Assembly (NCBI RefSeq): GCF_001425685.1
Contig: NZ_LMCY01000003.1
Coordinates: 151,835-203,548 of the forward strand
Direction of reading: 5' to 3'
DNA length: 51,714 bases
Source: Massilia sp. Root335
GTDB lineage: Bacteria; Pseudomonadota; Gammaproteobacteria; Burkholderiales; Burkholderiaceae_D
How positions within the stretch are numbered: the first letter of the stretch is position 1; each line of letters opens with the position of its first letter. A model generated the notes under the pieces. That model worked only from the letters and a program-made list of their open reading frames with translations. It was not told the DNA's origin and ran no database searches. Below are positions 8,003 to 16,367 of this stretch, piece after piece. Position numbers and translations under genes: made by a program.

Positions 8003-9292
8003 ATGCGCACCTGGACGACGACCTTCATCGCCGCGCTGTCCCTGCTGGCCTGCGCCGTGCCCGGCGCGCACGCGGCCGACCAGCGCCCCATGCTGCTCAC
8101 GCCGGACAAGGTCTGGACCGGCGACGGCGCCCCGCACGCGGACTGGAGCGTGCTCGTCGCACAGGGCCGAATCCAGGGCGTGGGGCCGGCCGCCAGCCTG
8201 CCGGTCCCGGCCGACGTCGACCGCATCCTTCTACCCGGCAAGACCCTGATCCCGGGCCTGATCGACCTGCATTCGCACGTGCTGCTGCATCCGTACAACG
8301 AAACGACGTGGGACGACCAGGTAATCAAGGAAGCCCCGGCCTACCGCATCGCGCTGGCCGTGCGCCACGCCGCCGACACCCTGCAGGCCGGCTTCACCAC
8401 GCTGCGCGACCTCGGCACGGAGGGCGCCGGCTATGCCGACGTCGGCATCAAGCGCGCCATCGACGAAGGCCAGGTGCCGGGCCCGCGCCTGTTCGTCGCC
8501 ACCCGCGCCATCGTCGCGACGGCCAGCTACGGCCCCGCGGAGCGGACCTACCGGCCGGACATGGACATCCCCTACGGCGCCCAGCAGGCGACCGGCGCCG
8601 ACGAGGCGACCAGGGCCGTGCGCGAACAGGCCGCCCACGGCGCCGACTGGATCAAGTTCTACGCCGACTACCGCACGGGCCCGGACGGCAGCACCCGGCC
8701 CACCTTCACGCTCGACGAAATGAAGGCGATCGTCGCGGCGGCCCACGTGAGCGGCCGCAAGGTCGCCGCGCACGCCAGCAGCGACGACGCGATCCGGCTG
8801 GCCGTGCTGGCCGGCGTCGACACCATCGAGCACGGCTACGGCGCCAGCGAGGCCACGTTCCGGCTGATGCTGGAACACAAGACCGCATATGTCCCGACGT
8901 TGACCGCGCCGGAAGCCATCGGCGAATACTTCCAGCACCACGTGCGCGGCGGCACGCCCACGCCGGCGATGCAGCAGGTCGAGCGCGCCTTCCGCCTGGC
9001 CCGCAAGCTGGGCGTGACCATCGGCAACGGCAGCGACGTCGGCGTGTTCGCCCACGGCACGAACGAGCGCGAACTGGAGTGGATGGTGCGCCTGGGCATG
9101 ACCCCGACGGACGCCCTGCGTGCGGCCACGGTCGTCGCGGCAGGCATCCTCGACCGCAAGGACCTGGGCGCGATCCGTACCGGGATGCTGGCGGACATGG
9201 TGGCCGTCGACGGGGATCCGACGGGCGACATCGCGGCGCTGCGCAACGTGGGGTTCGTCATGAAGGGCGGGACGGTGTACCGGAATCAGTAG
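8003..9292 (+). CDS. Periplasmic metal-dependent amidohydrolase
   Basis: A 429-residue protein of the amidohydrolase superfamily (imidazolonepropionase/prolidase-like branch). A signal peptide (about 1-24, ending GAHA) predicts export. The metal site is visible: DLHSH (His90, His92), a candidate bridging lysine in [15 protein letters not shown] and TIEHG histidines, and the final acid in GNGSDVG. The C-terminal strand region ([18 protein letters not shown]) is the usual composite beta domain. Members hydrolyse Xaa-Pro dipeptides, lactams or similar; the substrate cannot be read from the sequence. A GAGGA ribosome site precedes the ATG, and the gene diverges from the exported hypothetical gene at 7881. 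Confidence 0.82.
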   Translation: MRTWTTTFIAALSLLACAVPGAHAADQRPMLLTPDKVWTGDGAPHADWSVLVAQGRIQGVGPAASLPVPADVDRILLPGKTLIPGLIDLHSHVLLHPYNETTWDDQVIKEAPAYRIALAVRHAADTLQAGFTTLRDLGTEGAGYADVGIKRAIDEGQVPGPRLFVATRAIVATASYGPAERTYRPDMDIPYGAQQATGADEATRAVREQAAHGADWIKFYADYRTGPDGSTRPTFTLDEMKAIVAAAHVSGRKVAAHASSDDAIRLAVLAGVDTIEHGYGASEATFRLMLEHKTAYVPTLTAPEAIGEYFQHHVRGGTPTPAMQQVERAFRLARKLGVTIGNGSDVGVFAHGTNERELEWMVRLGMTPTDALRAATVVAAGILDRKDLGAIRTGMLADMVAVDGDPTGDIAALRNVGFVMKGGTVYRNQ

Positions 9293-9312
9293 AGACCGGC
9301 GCACGCGTCTCC

Positions 9313-9409
9313 CGTCGCCCCTGCGCAGGCAGGGGCCCAATGTCCGGACCGTTGACATGATTCCCGACCGCGCACAGGACTTGGGTCCCCGCCTGCGCGG
9401 GGACGACGT
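9313..9409. repeat. REPIN-like inverted repeat doublet with compensatory changes
   Basis: Two 28-bp units, 9313-9340 and 9382-9409, are inverted relative to each other across a 41-bp spacer. Aligned on one strand they differ at only four positions, and those four form two base pairs of the internal hairpin: the stem is GCCCCTG/CAGGGGC in the first unit and GTCCCCG/CGGGGAC in the second. Both units keep perfect seven-pair stems. The element fills much of the 254-bp gap between the amidohydrolase gene and dctA and probably also protects or ends the upstream transcript. Type and spacing fit REP doublets spread by RAYT enzymes. Confidence 0.65.
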
Positions 9410-9546
9410 CGGCTTGCGGGCGGCAGCCCGTTATTCAGCAAGCCGAGGTCCGGATATCTGTCCCGCCGTTGCGGTTTTCCACAATAGCCGACCCAGATAT
9501 TTTGCGTAATGATGACGGTGTTACTAATAACGCATGAAGCCTCGTC

Positions 9547-10848
9547 ATGAAAAAACCATTCTATAAAGTCCTTTATGTCCAGGTATTGTTTGCGATTATC
9601 GTGGGCGTCCTGCTGGGCATCTACGATCCGGGCGTCGCAACCGCGATGAAGCCGCTGGGAGACGGCTTCGTCAAACTGATCAAGATGATCATTGCCCCGG
9701 TCATTTTCTGCACCGTCGTCGCCGGTATCGCCGGCATGCAGGACATGAAGAAGGTCGGCCGCGTCGGCGGCAAGGCCCTGCTCTATTTCGAAGTCGTCTC
9801 GACCTTCGCGCTGGCCATCGGCCTGATCGTCGCCAACGTGATCAAGCCGGGCGCCGGCTTCAACGTCAACGCGGCCACGCTGGACACGCACTCGATCGCC
9901 CAGTACACCGACAAGACCAAGTCGCTGAACACCGTCGACTTCCTCATGAACATCATCCCGCACACGTTCGTGGATGCGTTCGCCAAAGGGGAAATCCTGC
10001 AGGTGCTGTTCATCGCCATCCTGTTCGGCTTCGCGCTGTCGATGATGGGTGAACGCGGCCGTCCGCTGACCCGCTTCATCGACGACATGTCGCACGCCAT
10101 CTTCGGCGTCGTGAACATCATCATGAAAGCCGCCCCGATCGGTGCCTTCGGCGCCATGGCCTTCACCATCGGCAAATACGGCGTCAAGGCGCTGATCCCG
10201 CTGGCATCGCTCGTCGGTTCGTTCTACCTGACCTGCTTCCTGTTCGTCGTGATCGTGCTGGGTGCCATCGCCCGCTTCACCGGCTTCTCGATCTTCCGCT
10301 ACCTCGCCTACATCAAGGAAGAGCTGCTGATCGTGCTGGGCACCAGCTCGTCGGAAAGCGCCCTGCCGGCCCTGATGCGCAAGCTGGAAAAGATGGGCTG
10401 CCCGAAATCCGTCGTGGGCCTCGTCGTCCCGACCGGCTACTCGTTCAACCTGGACGGCACCAACATCTACATGACGATGGCCGCCCTGTTCGTCGCCCAG
10501 GCCACGAACACCGACCTGACGCTGACGCAGGAACTCACGATCCTGTTCGTGGCGATGCTGACGTCGAAGGGCGCCTCGGGCATCACCGGCGCCGGCTTCA
10601 TCACGCTGGCCGCGACCCTGGCCGTCGTGCCGACGATCCCGGTGGCCGGCATGACCCTGATCCTCGGCATCGACAAGTTCATGAGCGAATGCCGCGCCCT
10701 CACCAACATCATCGGCAACGGCGTCGCCTCGATCGTCGTGTCGAAATGGGAAGGTGAGCTGGACCAGGAACGCCTGACCGCCGAGCTCAAGAATCCGAGC
10801 CCGGACGACGCCGCCGCCGACCTGCACCCGGTCCGCGAAGCCGCATAA
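9547..10848 (+). CDS. dctA: C4-dicarboxylate:cation symporter DctA
   Basis: A 433-residue inner-membrane transporter of the dicarboxylate/amino acid:cation symporter family, importing succinate, fumarate and malate. Family hallmarks are present: the long N-terminal hydrophobic stretch with [19 protein letters not shown], the serine-rich reentrant loop ([18 protein letters not shown]), GYSFNLDGT, and the [12 protein letters not shown] hairpin. Length fits DctA. There is no strong Shine-Dalgarno before the ATG (GCCTCGTC), though an out-of-frame ATG 13 bp upstream may influence initiation. It stands alone, with a terminator at 10881, and no dctBD-type regulator next to it. Confidence 0.93.
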   Translation: MKKPFYKVLYVQVLFAIIVGVLLGIYDPGVATAMKPLGDGFVKLIKMIIAPVIFCTVVAGIAGMQDMKKVGRVGGKALLYFEVVSTFALAIGLIVANVIKPGAGFNVNAATLDTHSIAQYTDKTKSLNTVDFLMNIIPHTFVDAFAKGEILQVLFIAILFGFALSMMGERGRPLTRFIDDMSHAIFGVVNIIMKAAPIGAFGAMAFTIGKYGVKALIPLASLVGSFYLTCFLFVVIVLGAIARFTGFSIFRYLAYIKEELLIVLGTSSSESALPALMRKLEKMGCPKSVVGLVVPTGYSFNLDGTNIYMTMAALFVAQATNTDLTLTQELTILFVAMLTSKGASGITGAGFITLAATLAVVPTIPVAGMTLILGIDKFMSECRALTNIIGNGVASIVVSKWEGELDQERLTAELKNPSPDDAAADLHPVREAA

Positions 10849-10880
10849 GCCGCACGCCACAACGACGATTCCTCGTTCAG

Positions 10881-10907
10881 ACGCCGGGTTCTCCCGGCGT
10901 TTTTTTT
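10881..10907 (+). terminator. Rho-independent terminator after dctA
   Basis: ACGCCGGG-TTCT-CCCGGCGT forms a perfect 8-bp stem with a 4-base loop, followed directly by a run of Ts to 10907. It lies 33 bp past the dctA stop codon. Confidence 0.9.
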
Positions 10908-10950
10908 CGCGCCGCGCATTCATGGCGGCGCGCCGGGACATCCTCTCGTG

Positions 10951-11703
10951 TCACCGTGCGTGCCTGGGCGCATTTTCCAGGCGGAAGATGACGTCGACGG
11001 GCTGGCGCAGCTTGAGCGCCGGGACCGCCAGCAGTTGTTCGCGGTCCACGTCCTGGGCGCGCGCATCGCCCGTGGTGCGCGCGTGGCGGAAATCGTCGCG
11101 CTCCAGGCCCATCGCCGTACCCAGGTTCTTCAGCATATCCGGCGTCGCCGCCATCACCCCGCCGACGCGTCGCCCGAATGCGGCCGCCATCACCTCGGCC
11201 CGGCGGCGCGCGTCCTGGATCGCCTGCGTCATGAGTTCGTCGTTGATACGGTCCATGTCGCTGCGGTCGAAGGCCGACGCGAAGCCGTCGAGGTTCGGCT
11301 GGCCGAGCAGGCCGCCGGCCAGCGGCGCCCAGTTGGCAAGGTTGCGCACGTTGATATGGACGTCGCAGCGCAGTTCGTACACGGGCGCGCCGTTCGCGGC
11401 CCGGTCGTCCTTGCGAACGCTCTGGCGCACTTCGCGGACGGCGGCGTCACTGTCCTCCATGCCCAGGCGCCCCATCAGGGCACGCACTTCTCCCACGCGC
11501 GTTTCGAGGACGGTTCGGGCCGCGGCCGGGTCGGCGTCCGTGGCCACGATTTCGAAGTCGAGACTGCCGATGTCGGGCACGACGGCCTGGAAGGCGCTGC
11601 CGGTGACATGCACGAACGGGTACGCGGGGACGGGCGTGGCGCGGGCCGCGCCGGTGGCCAGCAGGAGGACGAGAACGGCAATGCGCAGACGGGTTTTCAG
11701 CAT
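10951..11703 (-). CDS. SIMPL-domain (DUF541) periplasmic protein
   Basis: A 250-residue exported protein. A signal peptide (about 1-22, ending ARA) is followed by a SIMPL/DUF541-like domain: V.VTGSAFQAVVPDIGSLDFEI, repeated VEIRTRV-type helices (TVLETRVGEVRALMGRLG), and AIQDARRRAEVMAAAFGRRV, which is the conserved helical signature. Members are periplasmic or outer-membrane-associated, linked to stress tolerance in some bacteria, with no known enzyme activity. A GGAG ribosome site precedes the ATG. It diverges from the BlaI-type repressor gene, and the shared 163-bp gap carries TAGACA dyads, so it is probably part of the BlaI regulon. Confidence 0.78.
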   Translation of the reverse strand: MLKTRLRIAVLVLLLATGAARATPVPAYPFVHVTGSAFQAVVPDIGSLDFEIVATDADPAAARTVLETRVGEVRALMGRLGMEDSDAAVREVRQSVRKDDRAANGAPVYELRCDVHINVRNLANWAPLAGGLLGQPNLDGFASAFDRSDMDRINDELMTQAIQDARRRAEVMAAAFGRRVGGVMAATPDMLKNLGTAMGLERDDFRHARTTGDARAQDVDREQLLAVPALKLRQPVDVIFRLENAPRHAR

Positions 11704-11737
11704 GAAGGCTCCAACGGTGGATGGGCTCGGCGATATG

Positions 11738-11753
11738 TAGACAACCATGTCTA
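11738..11753. promoter_or_regulatory. Candidate BlaI-type operator 1
   Basis: A perfect dyad TAGACA-ACCA-TGTCTA in the divergent gap, 35 bp upstream of the SIMPL gene start. The TAGACA half-site recurs twice near the repressor gene. The MecI/BlaI family binds short dyads of this kind at its own promoter; identity of the binder is inferred. Confidence 0.55.
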
Positions 11754-11802
11754 TGTTAGTGCGCAAAGCAAGCCCATGGCAAGCGAAACGGCGGAAAATA
11801 AA

Positions 11803-11837
11803 CTTGTAGACAAGTCGTTCTAGACAAGCTAGTCTAG
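11803..11837. promoter_or_regulatory. Candidate BlaI-type operators 2 and 3
   Basis: Two adjacent dyads lie 30-60 bp before the blaI-type start codon: CTTGT-AG-ACAAG (11803-11814) and CTAGAC-AAGCTA-GTCTAG (11820-11837). Both hold TAGACA or its complement, as does operator 1. Their place overlaps where the repressor promoter should be, which fits autorepression. Confidence 0.55.
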
Positions 11838-11866
11838 ATTTATCGACCACGTTCCGCAAGACTGCC

Positions 11867-12253
11867 ATGACCACATCCCCCGCCCTGCCGAGGCCGACGC
11901 CGGCCGAACTCGACCTGTTGCAAGTGTTGTGGCCGCTCGGCTCGGCCACGGCGCGCCAGGTCCACGAGGACATCATCAAGGAACGCCCGGACGTCACGTA
12001 CGCGACCGTGCTGCGCCTGATGCAGATCATGCACGCCAAAGGTTTATTGATCCGCGACGAGAGCGAACGGTCTCACGTCTACGCACCAGCCCAGGCGCAG
12101 GACGCGCTGCAGACGAATCTGCTCAAGGACCTGATGCAACGCGCCTTCGCCGGCTCGGCGAAAGCGCTCGTACTGGCCGCCCTCAAGAGCGGCATTTCGA
12201 AAAAGGAGCGCGATGAGATCGAACAACTGCTGAAAGACGAGGACGAGCAATGA
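11867..12253 (+). CDS. BlaI/MecI-family transcriptional repressor
   Basis: A 128-residue winged-helix repressor. The N-terminal domain has the BlaI pattern: LPRPTPAELDLLQVLWPLG, then ATARQVHEDI and the recognition helix VTYATVLRLMQIMHAKGLL. The C-terminal part forms the dimer helices (LLKDLMQRAFAGSAKALVLAAL) and ends ISKKERDEIEQLLKDEDE. In known systems the sensor peptidase encoded next to it triggers repressor cleavage. The ATG of the downstream M56 peptidase overlaps its stop codon (ATGA), the classical blaI-blaR1 arrangement. No beta-lactamase gene is adjacent, so the regulon here is something else, perhaps the SIMPL gene and the TonB-like gene. Confidence 0.88.
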   Translation: MTTSPALPRPTPAELDLLQVLWPLGSATARQVHEDIIKERPDVTYATVLRLMQIMHAKGLLIRDESERSHVYAPAQAQDALQTNLLKDLMQRAFAGSAKALVLAALKSGISKKERDEIEQLLKDEDEQ

Positions 12254-13719
12254 GCGCCGGGTTTGCCCGTGGGCTGCTGACCATGCTGTTGCCCACGCAT
12301 CTACTCGCGCCGCTGCACCTGCCCGCGCTAGCTCCCGCCTTCGTGGCGAGCCTCGGCTGGACGCTGCTGCACTTCGTCTGGCAAGGGACGCTGGTCGGCT
12401 GCGCGACGGCCGTGCTGCTCGTAGCGCTGCGCAACGCCCGGCCGGAAAGCCGCTATGCCCTGGCGTGCGGCGCGCTGCTGCTCTGCATCGCCTGGCCGGT
12501 GGCCGACCTCGTGCTGATGCTGCAGGACGGCCGCGATATCCCGGCGGCGCGCCTGCTGCCGCTGGTGCCCGCGCCGGACGCGGCACTGCCGGACGCGGCC
12601 GGCGTGTTCGGCTGGCTGCAGCGCCATCTCGACACGATCGTCGGCGCGTGGGCGGTCTGCGCGGCGGCATTCGGGCTGCGCATGGCCCTCGGGCTACTGT
12701 GGATCGGACATGGCGCGGGCGCGGACGACGACACGGCACGGGGCGACGCTTCGGAACGTCGCGATGGCGAACGCACCTGGCAGGCCCGCCTGTCGCAACT
12801 TGCCGCCCGTGCAGGCATGGTGCGCCACCTGCGCCTGCGCATCGTCGACAGGCTTGCGAGCCCGATCACGGCCGGTTGCTGGCGGCCCATCGTTCTCGTG
12901 CCGGCCGCGCTCGTGACGGGCATGCCGCCCGCCCTGCTCGAGGCACTGCTGGTGCACGAACTGGGCCACGTGCGGCGCCACGACTACCTCGTCAACCTCG
13001 CGCAGAACGTGATCGAGGCCCTGCTGTTCTATCATCCTGCCGTGTGGTGGATCTCGCGGCGCATCCGCCACGAGCGCGAGCAGATTGCCGACGATTTCGC
13101 CGCGCGCCTGCTTGGCGAACCGCGCCGCCTGGCGCGGGCGCTGTCCGAGCTGGAGCGCCTGCAGTTCTCGCGCCACCACCTGGCCCAGGCCGCGACAGGT
13201 GGCGACCTCGCGTCGCGCATCCGCCGCCTGCTGCGTCCCGATCGGCAGGCGCTGGACTGGCGTGCCGCGCTGCCCGGGCTGAGCCTCGTGCTGGGTCTCG
13301 TGGTGGCCTGCGCCGCCGGTGCCCACGCGTTGTCATCGCGCAGCGGCACGGACCGCCCGGCAGCCGTCGCTGCGGCAGCCGTCGCTGCGGCAGCCGTCGC
13401 TGCGGCAGCCGTCGCTGCGCCAGCCATCGCGGCGGCCGACGTGTCGCGCCGTGCCATCGTGGACTTCACCTCCTGCCGCAAGCCGCAATACCCGAAGGCC
13501 GACATCGCGGCCGGACACGAAGGCGCCGTCATCGTGGGATTCCGCGTCGACGCCGCCGGCGCCGTGATGGAGTCGAAGATCCTGCAGTCGAGCGGCTACG
13601 CCAGTATGGACGAGGCGGCGCGCGGCGCGCTGCATCGATGCCGGTTCAAGCCCGCACTGAGCCACGGCCGGCCCGTACCGACGTGGACACCCGTCAAGTA
13701 CATCTGGACGCTCGCATGA
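12250..13719 (+). CDS. M56 (BlaR1-type) membrane metallopeptidase fused to a TonB C-terminal domain
   Basis: A 489-residue sensor/peptidase. Transmembrane helices lie at about 30-60, 70-92 and 128-152; the cytosolic zinc protease domain has HELGH (236-240) with the further acidic ligand in HEREQIADDFA (about 274-284). A last membrane helix at about 335-353 is followed by an Ala/Val-rich linker made by a 15-bp tandem repeat, then a TonB C-terminal domain (about 400-489; KPQYPKAD, HEGAVIVGF, VKYIWTL). BlaR1 normally ends in a penicillin-binding sensor domain; here TonB replaces it, so the signal is unlikely to be a beta-lactam. It is translationally coupled to the repressor gene. Confidence 0.85.
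   Translation: MSAGFARGLLTMLLPTHLLAPLHLPALAPAFVASLGWTLLHFVWQGTLVGCATAVLLVALRNARPESRYALACGALLLCIAWPVADLVLMLQDGRDIPAARLLPLVPAPDAALPDAAGVFGWLQRHLDTIVGAWAVCAAAFGLRMALGLLWIGHGAGADDDTARGDASERRDGERTWQARLSQLAARAGMVRHLRLRIVDRLASPITAGCWRPIVLVPAALVTGMPPALLEALLVHELGHVRRHDYLVNLAQNVIEALLFYHPAVWWISRRIRHEREQIADDFAARLLGEPRRLARALSELERLQFSRHHLAQAATGGDLASRIRRLLRPDRQALDWRAALPGLSLVLGLVVACAAGAHALSSRSGTDRPAAVAAAAVAAAAVAAAAVAAPAIAAADVSRRAIVDFTSCRKPQYPKADIAAGHEGAVIVGFRVDAAGAVMESKILQSSGYASMDEAARGALHRCRFKPALSHGRPVPTWTPVKYIWTLA
13360..13434 (+). repeat. 15-bp tandem repeat encoding the Ala/Val linker
   Basis: Four perfect copies of GCAGCCGTCGCTGCG (13360-13419) and one degenerate copy (13420-13434). Each unit encodes a five-residue Ala/Val block, between the last membrane helix and the TonB domain of the M56 protein. 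Copy-number change keeps the reading frame and would only change the reach of the linker. Confidence 0.9.
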
Positions 13720-13787
13720 GGCGGCGCCTTCCCGAACTGGAGGTCATCAGTTCCCATTCAACCGGGCCTCGGCCCAAAGGAGAATCC

Positions 13788-14204
13788 ATGTTCAGCATCG
13801 TCCGCAGTGTCCGTTCCACCCTGGGCTGCCCGCCAGTCCCGGCATCGTTCTACGTGGCCGGCGTCGCGTTCGCCTGCGCTGCTGCGGCACAGGCCGCGTC
13901 GAGTCCGCCGGCCAACGACAGCGCCGTAACCGCCAGGGCGACACTCGAGTTTAGGAGCTGCGCCAAACCACAGTACCCAAAAGCCGACCTGCAGGGCCAC
14001 CACGAGGGCGCGGTCACCCTGGGCTTTCTGGTGGACGAGAACGGCCGGGTGAAGGATTCGAAGGTCATGGAATCGAGCGGCTTCGCGACACTGGACGAGG
14101 CCGCGCGCACGGCGCTGGCGACATGCGGCTTTCGCCCCGCGCTCGACAACGGCAAGCCTGTGCAGCAATGGACCAGCGTGAAATACGTGTGGACCCTGCG
14201 CTGA
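13788..14204 (+). CDS. TonB-domain periplasmic protein
   Basis: A 138-residue protein with an N-terminal hydrophobic segment (about 20-37, ending AAAQA), probably a signal peptide, and a TonB C-terminal domain covering the rest. That domain is plainly a paralogue of the one ending the upstream M56 protein: both hold the blocks KPQYPKAD, HEGAV, DEAAR and VKY-WTL in the same order. A strong AAAGGAGAA ribosome site precedes the ATG. It lies 68 bp after the M56 gene and is probably cotranscribed with it. There is no proline-rich spacer and no ExbBD nearby, so it is not a standard energy transducer. Confidence 0.8.
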   Translation: MFSIVRSVRSTLGCPPVPASFYVAGVAFACAAAAQAASSPPANDSAVTARATLEFRSCAKPQYPKADLQGHHEGAVTLGFLVDENGRVKDSKVMESSGFATLDEAARTALATCGFRPALDNGKPVQQWTSVKYVWTLR

Positions 14205-14227
14205 ACGGAAGCGTTTGGAAGAGAAAC

Positions 14228-14252
14228 GGGCGGCGGCATTGCGGCGCCGCCC
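14228..14252. terminator. Hairpin between convergent genes
   Basis: GGGCGGCG and CGCCGCCC pair over a 9-base loop in the 57-bp gap between the TonB-domain gene and scoB. There is no T-tract, so it is only a possible terminator for either strand. Confidence 0.4.
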
Positions 14253-14261
14253 GCAGCGGCC

Positions 14262-14912
14262 TCAGACGGCCGAAACGTCCAGTTCCGCCGACGTGGCGGC
14301 CACGACGTCATCCTTGCTGGCGCCCGGCGCCAGTTCGACCAGCTTGAGACCGGTATCCGTGACGTCGATGACGCCGAGGTCGGTGATGATGCGGTCGACG
14401 ACACCGACGCCCGTCAGCGGCAGGTCGCATTTCTTGAGGATCTTGTGGCTGACCGAGCCGTCCTTGCTTGTGGCCACGTGTTCCATCACGACGACGACGC
14501 GCTTGACGCCGGCCACGAGGTCCATCGCGCCGCCCATGCCCTTGACCATCTTGCCCGGGATCATCCAGTTGGCCAGGTCGCCCTTGGCCGATACCTGCAT
14601 CGCGCCGAGGATCGCCAGGTTGATCTTGCCGCCGCGGATCATGCCGAAGGAATCGGCCGAGCTGAAGTAGGCGGCGCCCGGCAGCGCGGTCACGGTCTGC
14701 TTGCCGGCGTTGATCAGGTCGGCGTCCACTTCAGCGTCGGTCGGGAACGGACCGATGCCCAGCAAGCCGTTTTCCGACTGCAGGAACACTTCGATGTCCT
14801 TGGGGACGTAGTTCGCCACCAGCGTGGGCAGGCCGATGCCCAGGTTCACGTAGAAACCGTCCTGCAGTTCCTTGGCCGCGCGCGCGGCCATTTCATCACG
14901 AGTCCATGCCAT
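14262..14912 (-). CDS. scoB: 3-oxoacid CoA-transferase subunit B
   Basis: The 216-residue beta subunit of a family I CoA-transferase that moves CoA from succinyl-CoA to acetoacetate (or a related 3-oxoacid). The catalytic glutamate is in SENGLLG (Glu47), and [21 protein letters not shown] and [11 protein letters not shown] are family blocks. It follows scoA with a 16-bp gap that holds the ribosome site AGGGAGA. With the 3-hydroxybutyrate dehydrogenase at 6100 it could complete conversion of 3-hydroxybutyrate to acetoacetyl-CoA. The pcaJ role in the beta-ketoadipate route is an alternative, but no pca genes are near. Confidence 0.9.
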   Translation of the reverse strand: MAWTRDEMAARAAKELQDGFYVNLGIGLPTLVANYVPKDIEVFLQSENGLLGIGPFPTDAEVDADLINAGKQTVTALPGAAYFSSADSFGMIRGGKINLAILGAMQVSAKGDLANWMIPGKMVKGMGGAMDLVAGVKRVVVVMEHVATSKDGSVSHKILKKCDLPLTGVGVVDRIITDLGVIDVTDTGLKLVELAPGASKDDVVAATSAELDVSAV

Positions 14913-14928
14913 GTCTGTCTCCCTGGTC

Positions 14929-15627
14929 TTATGCTTGACGCACGGTGCGCTGTTCGATGCGCTTTTCCGGCGTCGGGTTGTGAACGATGCGGTGCACGAA
15001 GATGCTCGGGGTATGCACCTGGTCCGGATCGATCTCGCCGATCTCGACCAGCTGCTCGACTTCCGCGATGCAGACCTTGCCCGCGGTCGCCACGTTCGGG
15101 TTGAAGTTGCGTGCCGTCTTGCGGAACACGAGATTGCCGGCGCGGTCGGCCTTCCAGGCCTTGACGAGCGACACGTCGGGCACGAGCGAACGCTCCATCA
15201 CGTACATCTCGCCGTCGAATTCGCGGGTCTCCTTGCCTTCCGCGACGATGGTGCCGTAGCCCGTCTTGGTGAAGAAGGCCGGGATGCCGGCGCCGCCGGC
15301 GCGCAGCTTCTCGGCCAGCGTGCCCTGCGGCGTGAATTCCAGTTCCAGTTCGCCGGCCAGGAACTGGCGCGCGAATTCCTTGTTCTCACCCACGTACGAA
15401 GCGATCATCTTCTTGATCTGGCGCGTCGTGAGCAGTTGGCCGAGACCGAAGTCGTCGACGCCGGCGTTGTTCGAGATCGCCGTCAGGTTCTTGACGCCGG
15501 AATCGCGCAGCGCGAGGATCAGCGCCTCCGGAATGCCGCACAGGCCGAAACCGCCCACGGCAATGGTCTGGCCGCTTGCGACGACCCCTTCCAGCGCGGC
15601 GCGCGCATCAGGATACACTTTGTTCAT
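14929..15627 (-). CDS. scoA: 3-oxoacid CoA-transferase subunit A
   Basis: The 232-residue alpha subunit partnering the next gene. [16 protein letters not shown] near residue 25-40 is the glycine-rich CoA-binding loop of subunit A, and [34 protein letters not shown] and the closing [14 protein letters not shown] block are typical of ScoA. AAGGGA precedes the ATG. The 146-bp gap upstream separates it from a divergently transcribed PAS-LuxR regulator and contains a CTGCT-CTAC-AGCAG dyad (15667-15680) and two TAGAAT boxes, possible control elements. Acetoacetate as the acceptor is inferred from family similarity. Confidence 0.9.
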   Translation of the reverse strand: MNKVYPDARAALEGVVASGQTIAVGGFGLCGIPEALILALRDSGVKNLTAISNNAGVDDFGLGQLLTTRQIKKMIASYVGENKEFARQFLAGELELEFTPQGTLAEKLRAGGAGIPAFFTKTGYGTIVAEGKETREFDGEMYVMERSLVPDVSLVKAWKADRAGNLVFRKTARNFNPNVATAGKVCIAEVEQLVEIGEIDPDQVHTPSIFVHRIVHNPTPEKRIEQRTVRQA

Positions 15628-15773
15628 ACCCGTCCCTTTGGTTATTGAGCTTCAAGCGTGGTTATGCTGCTCTACAGCAGAGTAGAATTCGAGAATAGAA
15701 TACGCCCCTCCAAAGCACAATACCGTAGAAATACCGGCAAGCGTTTCCTGCGGGGACACTCGACTACCATCAA

Positions 15774-16337
15774 ATGAACGCATCATACGCCATCGATTAC
15801 GAGATGATTTTCCAGCACGCGCCGGTCGGCATGTGCATCTCGGTGAACCGCGTGATCCAGTCCTGCAACCACGCCCTCGCGGCGATGTTCGGCTATCCAC
15901 GCACGCATCTGGACGGCCAGTCGTTCTCGGTACTCTACCCGACCATGGACGAGTTCCTGCGCACGGGCGACCGCATCATTCCGATCATGAACGCGAAGGG
16001 CCGCTACTCGGACGAGCGCATCATGCGGCGGGGCAATGGGGAATTGTTCTGGTGCCACGTGACGGGCCGCGCGCTCGACCCGGCCGAGCCGCTGGGTGCC
16101 GGCGTGTGGACGTTCGAGGACGTCAGCGAAAAGCGCCCCGTGACGGCCGAGCTGACCCCGCGCGAGCGCGAGATCGCGGCCCTGCTCGTCGAAGGCAAGA
16201 CGAGCAAGGTGATCGCGCGCGAGACCGACCTGTCGCCGCGCACGGTGGAGATGCACCGCGCCAAGCTGATGCGCAAGTTCTCGGCGTCGACGTCGTCGGA
16301 ACTCGTGCACAAGCTGGTGGGCATGTCACGAGAATGA
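15774..16337 (+). CDS. PAS-LuxR-type transcriptional regulator
   Basis: A 187-residue cytoplasmic regulator. A PAS domain fills residues about 8-115 (IFQHAPVGMCISVNRVIQSC, with the RRGNGELFWCHVTGRAL C-terminal strand pair), followed directly by a LuxR/FixJ helix-turn-helix (about 123-185; ELTPREREIAALLVEGKTSK, then LSPRTVEMHRAKLMRKF). No phospho-acceptor domain is present, so it should sense a ligand or redox state through PAS and bind DNA itself. It is divergent from scoAB, which makes that operon its likely target. The ATG has no strong Shine-Dalgarno in front of it (CGACTACCATCAA). Confidence 0.85.
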   Translation: MNASYAIDYEMIFQHAPVGMCISVNRVIQSCNHALAAMFGYPRTHLDGQSFSVLYPTMDEFLRTGDRIIPIMNAKGRYSDERIMRRGNGELFWCHVTGRALDPAEPLGAGVWTFEDVSEKRPVTAELTPREREIAALLVEGKTSKVIARETDLSPRTVEMHRAKLMRKFSASTSSELVHKLVGMSRE

Positions 16338-16339
16338 AC

Positions 16340-16359
16340 GGTGGGCGCGGGTGCCCGCC
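16340..16359. repeat. Single degenerate GTGGGC palindrome
   Basis: GGTGGGCG-CGGG-TGCCCGCC forms an 8-pair stem with two G-T pairs, 2 bp after the PAS-LuxR stop codon and before the convergent thioesterase gene. The arms match the GTGGGC palindrome family at 2315-2387, so it is probably a lone copy of that repeat and may act as a transcript end. Confidence 0.45.
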
Positions 16360-16367
16360 GGGCTCTG

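Noticed and set aside
9480..9546. Sigma-54 or DctD-type site upstream of dctA
   Set aside because: No TGGCAC-N5-TTGC-like match could be found in the gap, so no regulatory claim is made.
13360..13434. Tandem repeat considered as a CRISPR array
   Set aside because: Units are adjacent with no spacers, in frame inside a gene, and encode an Ala/Val linker; no cas gene is near.
11867..13719. A beta-lactam resistance regulatory locus
   Set aside because: No beta-lactamase or penicillin-sensor domain is present; the peptidase ends in TonB.
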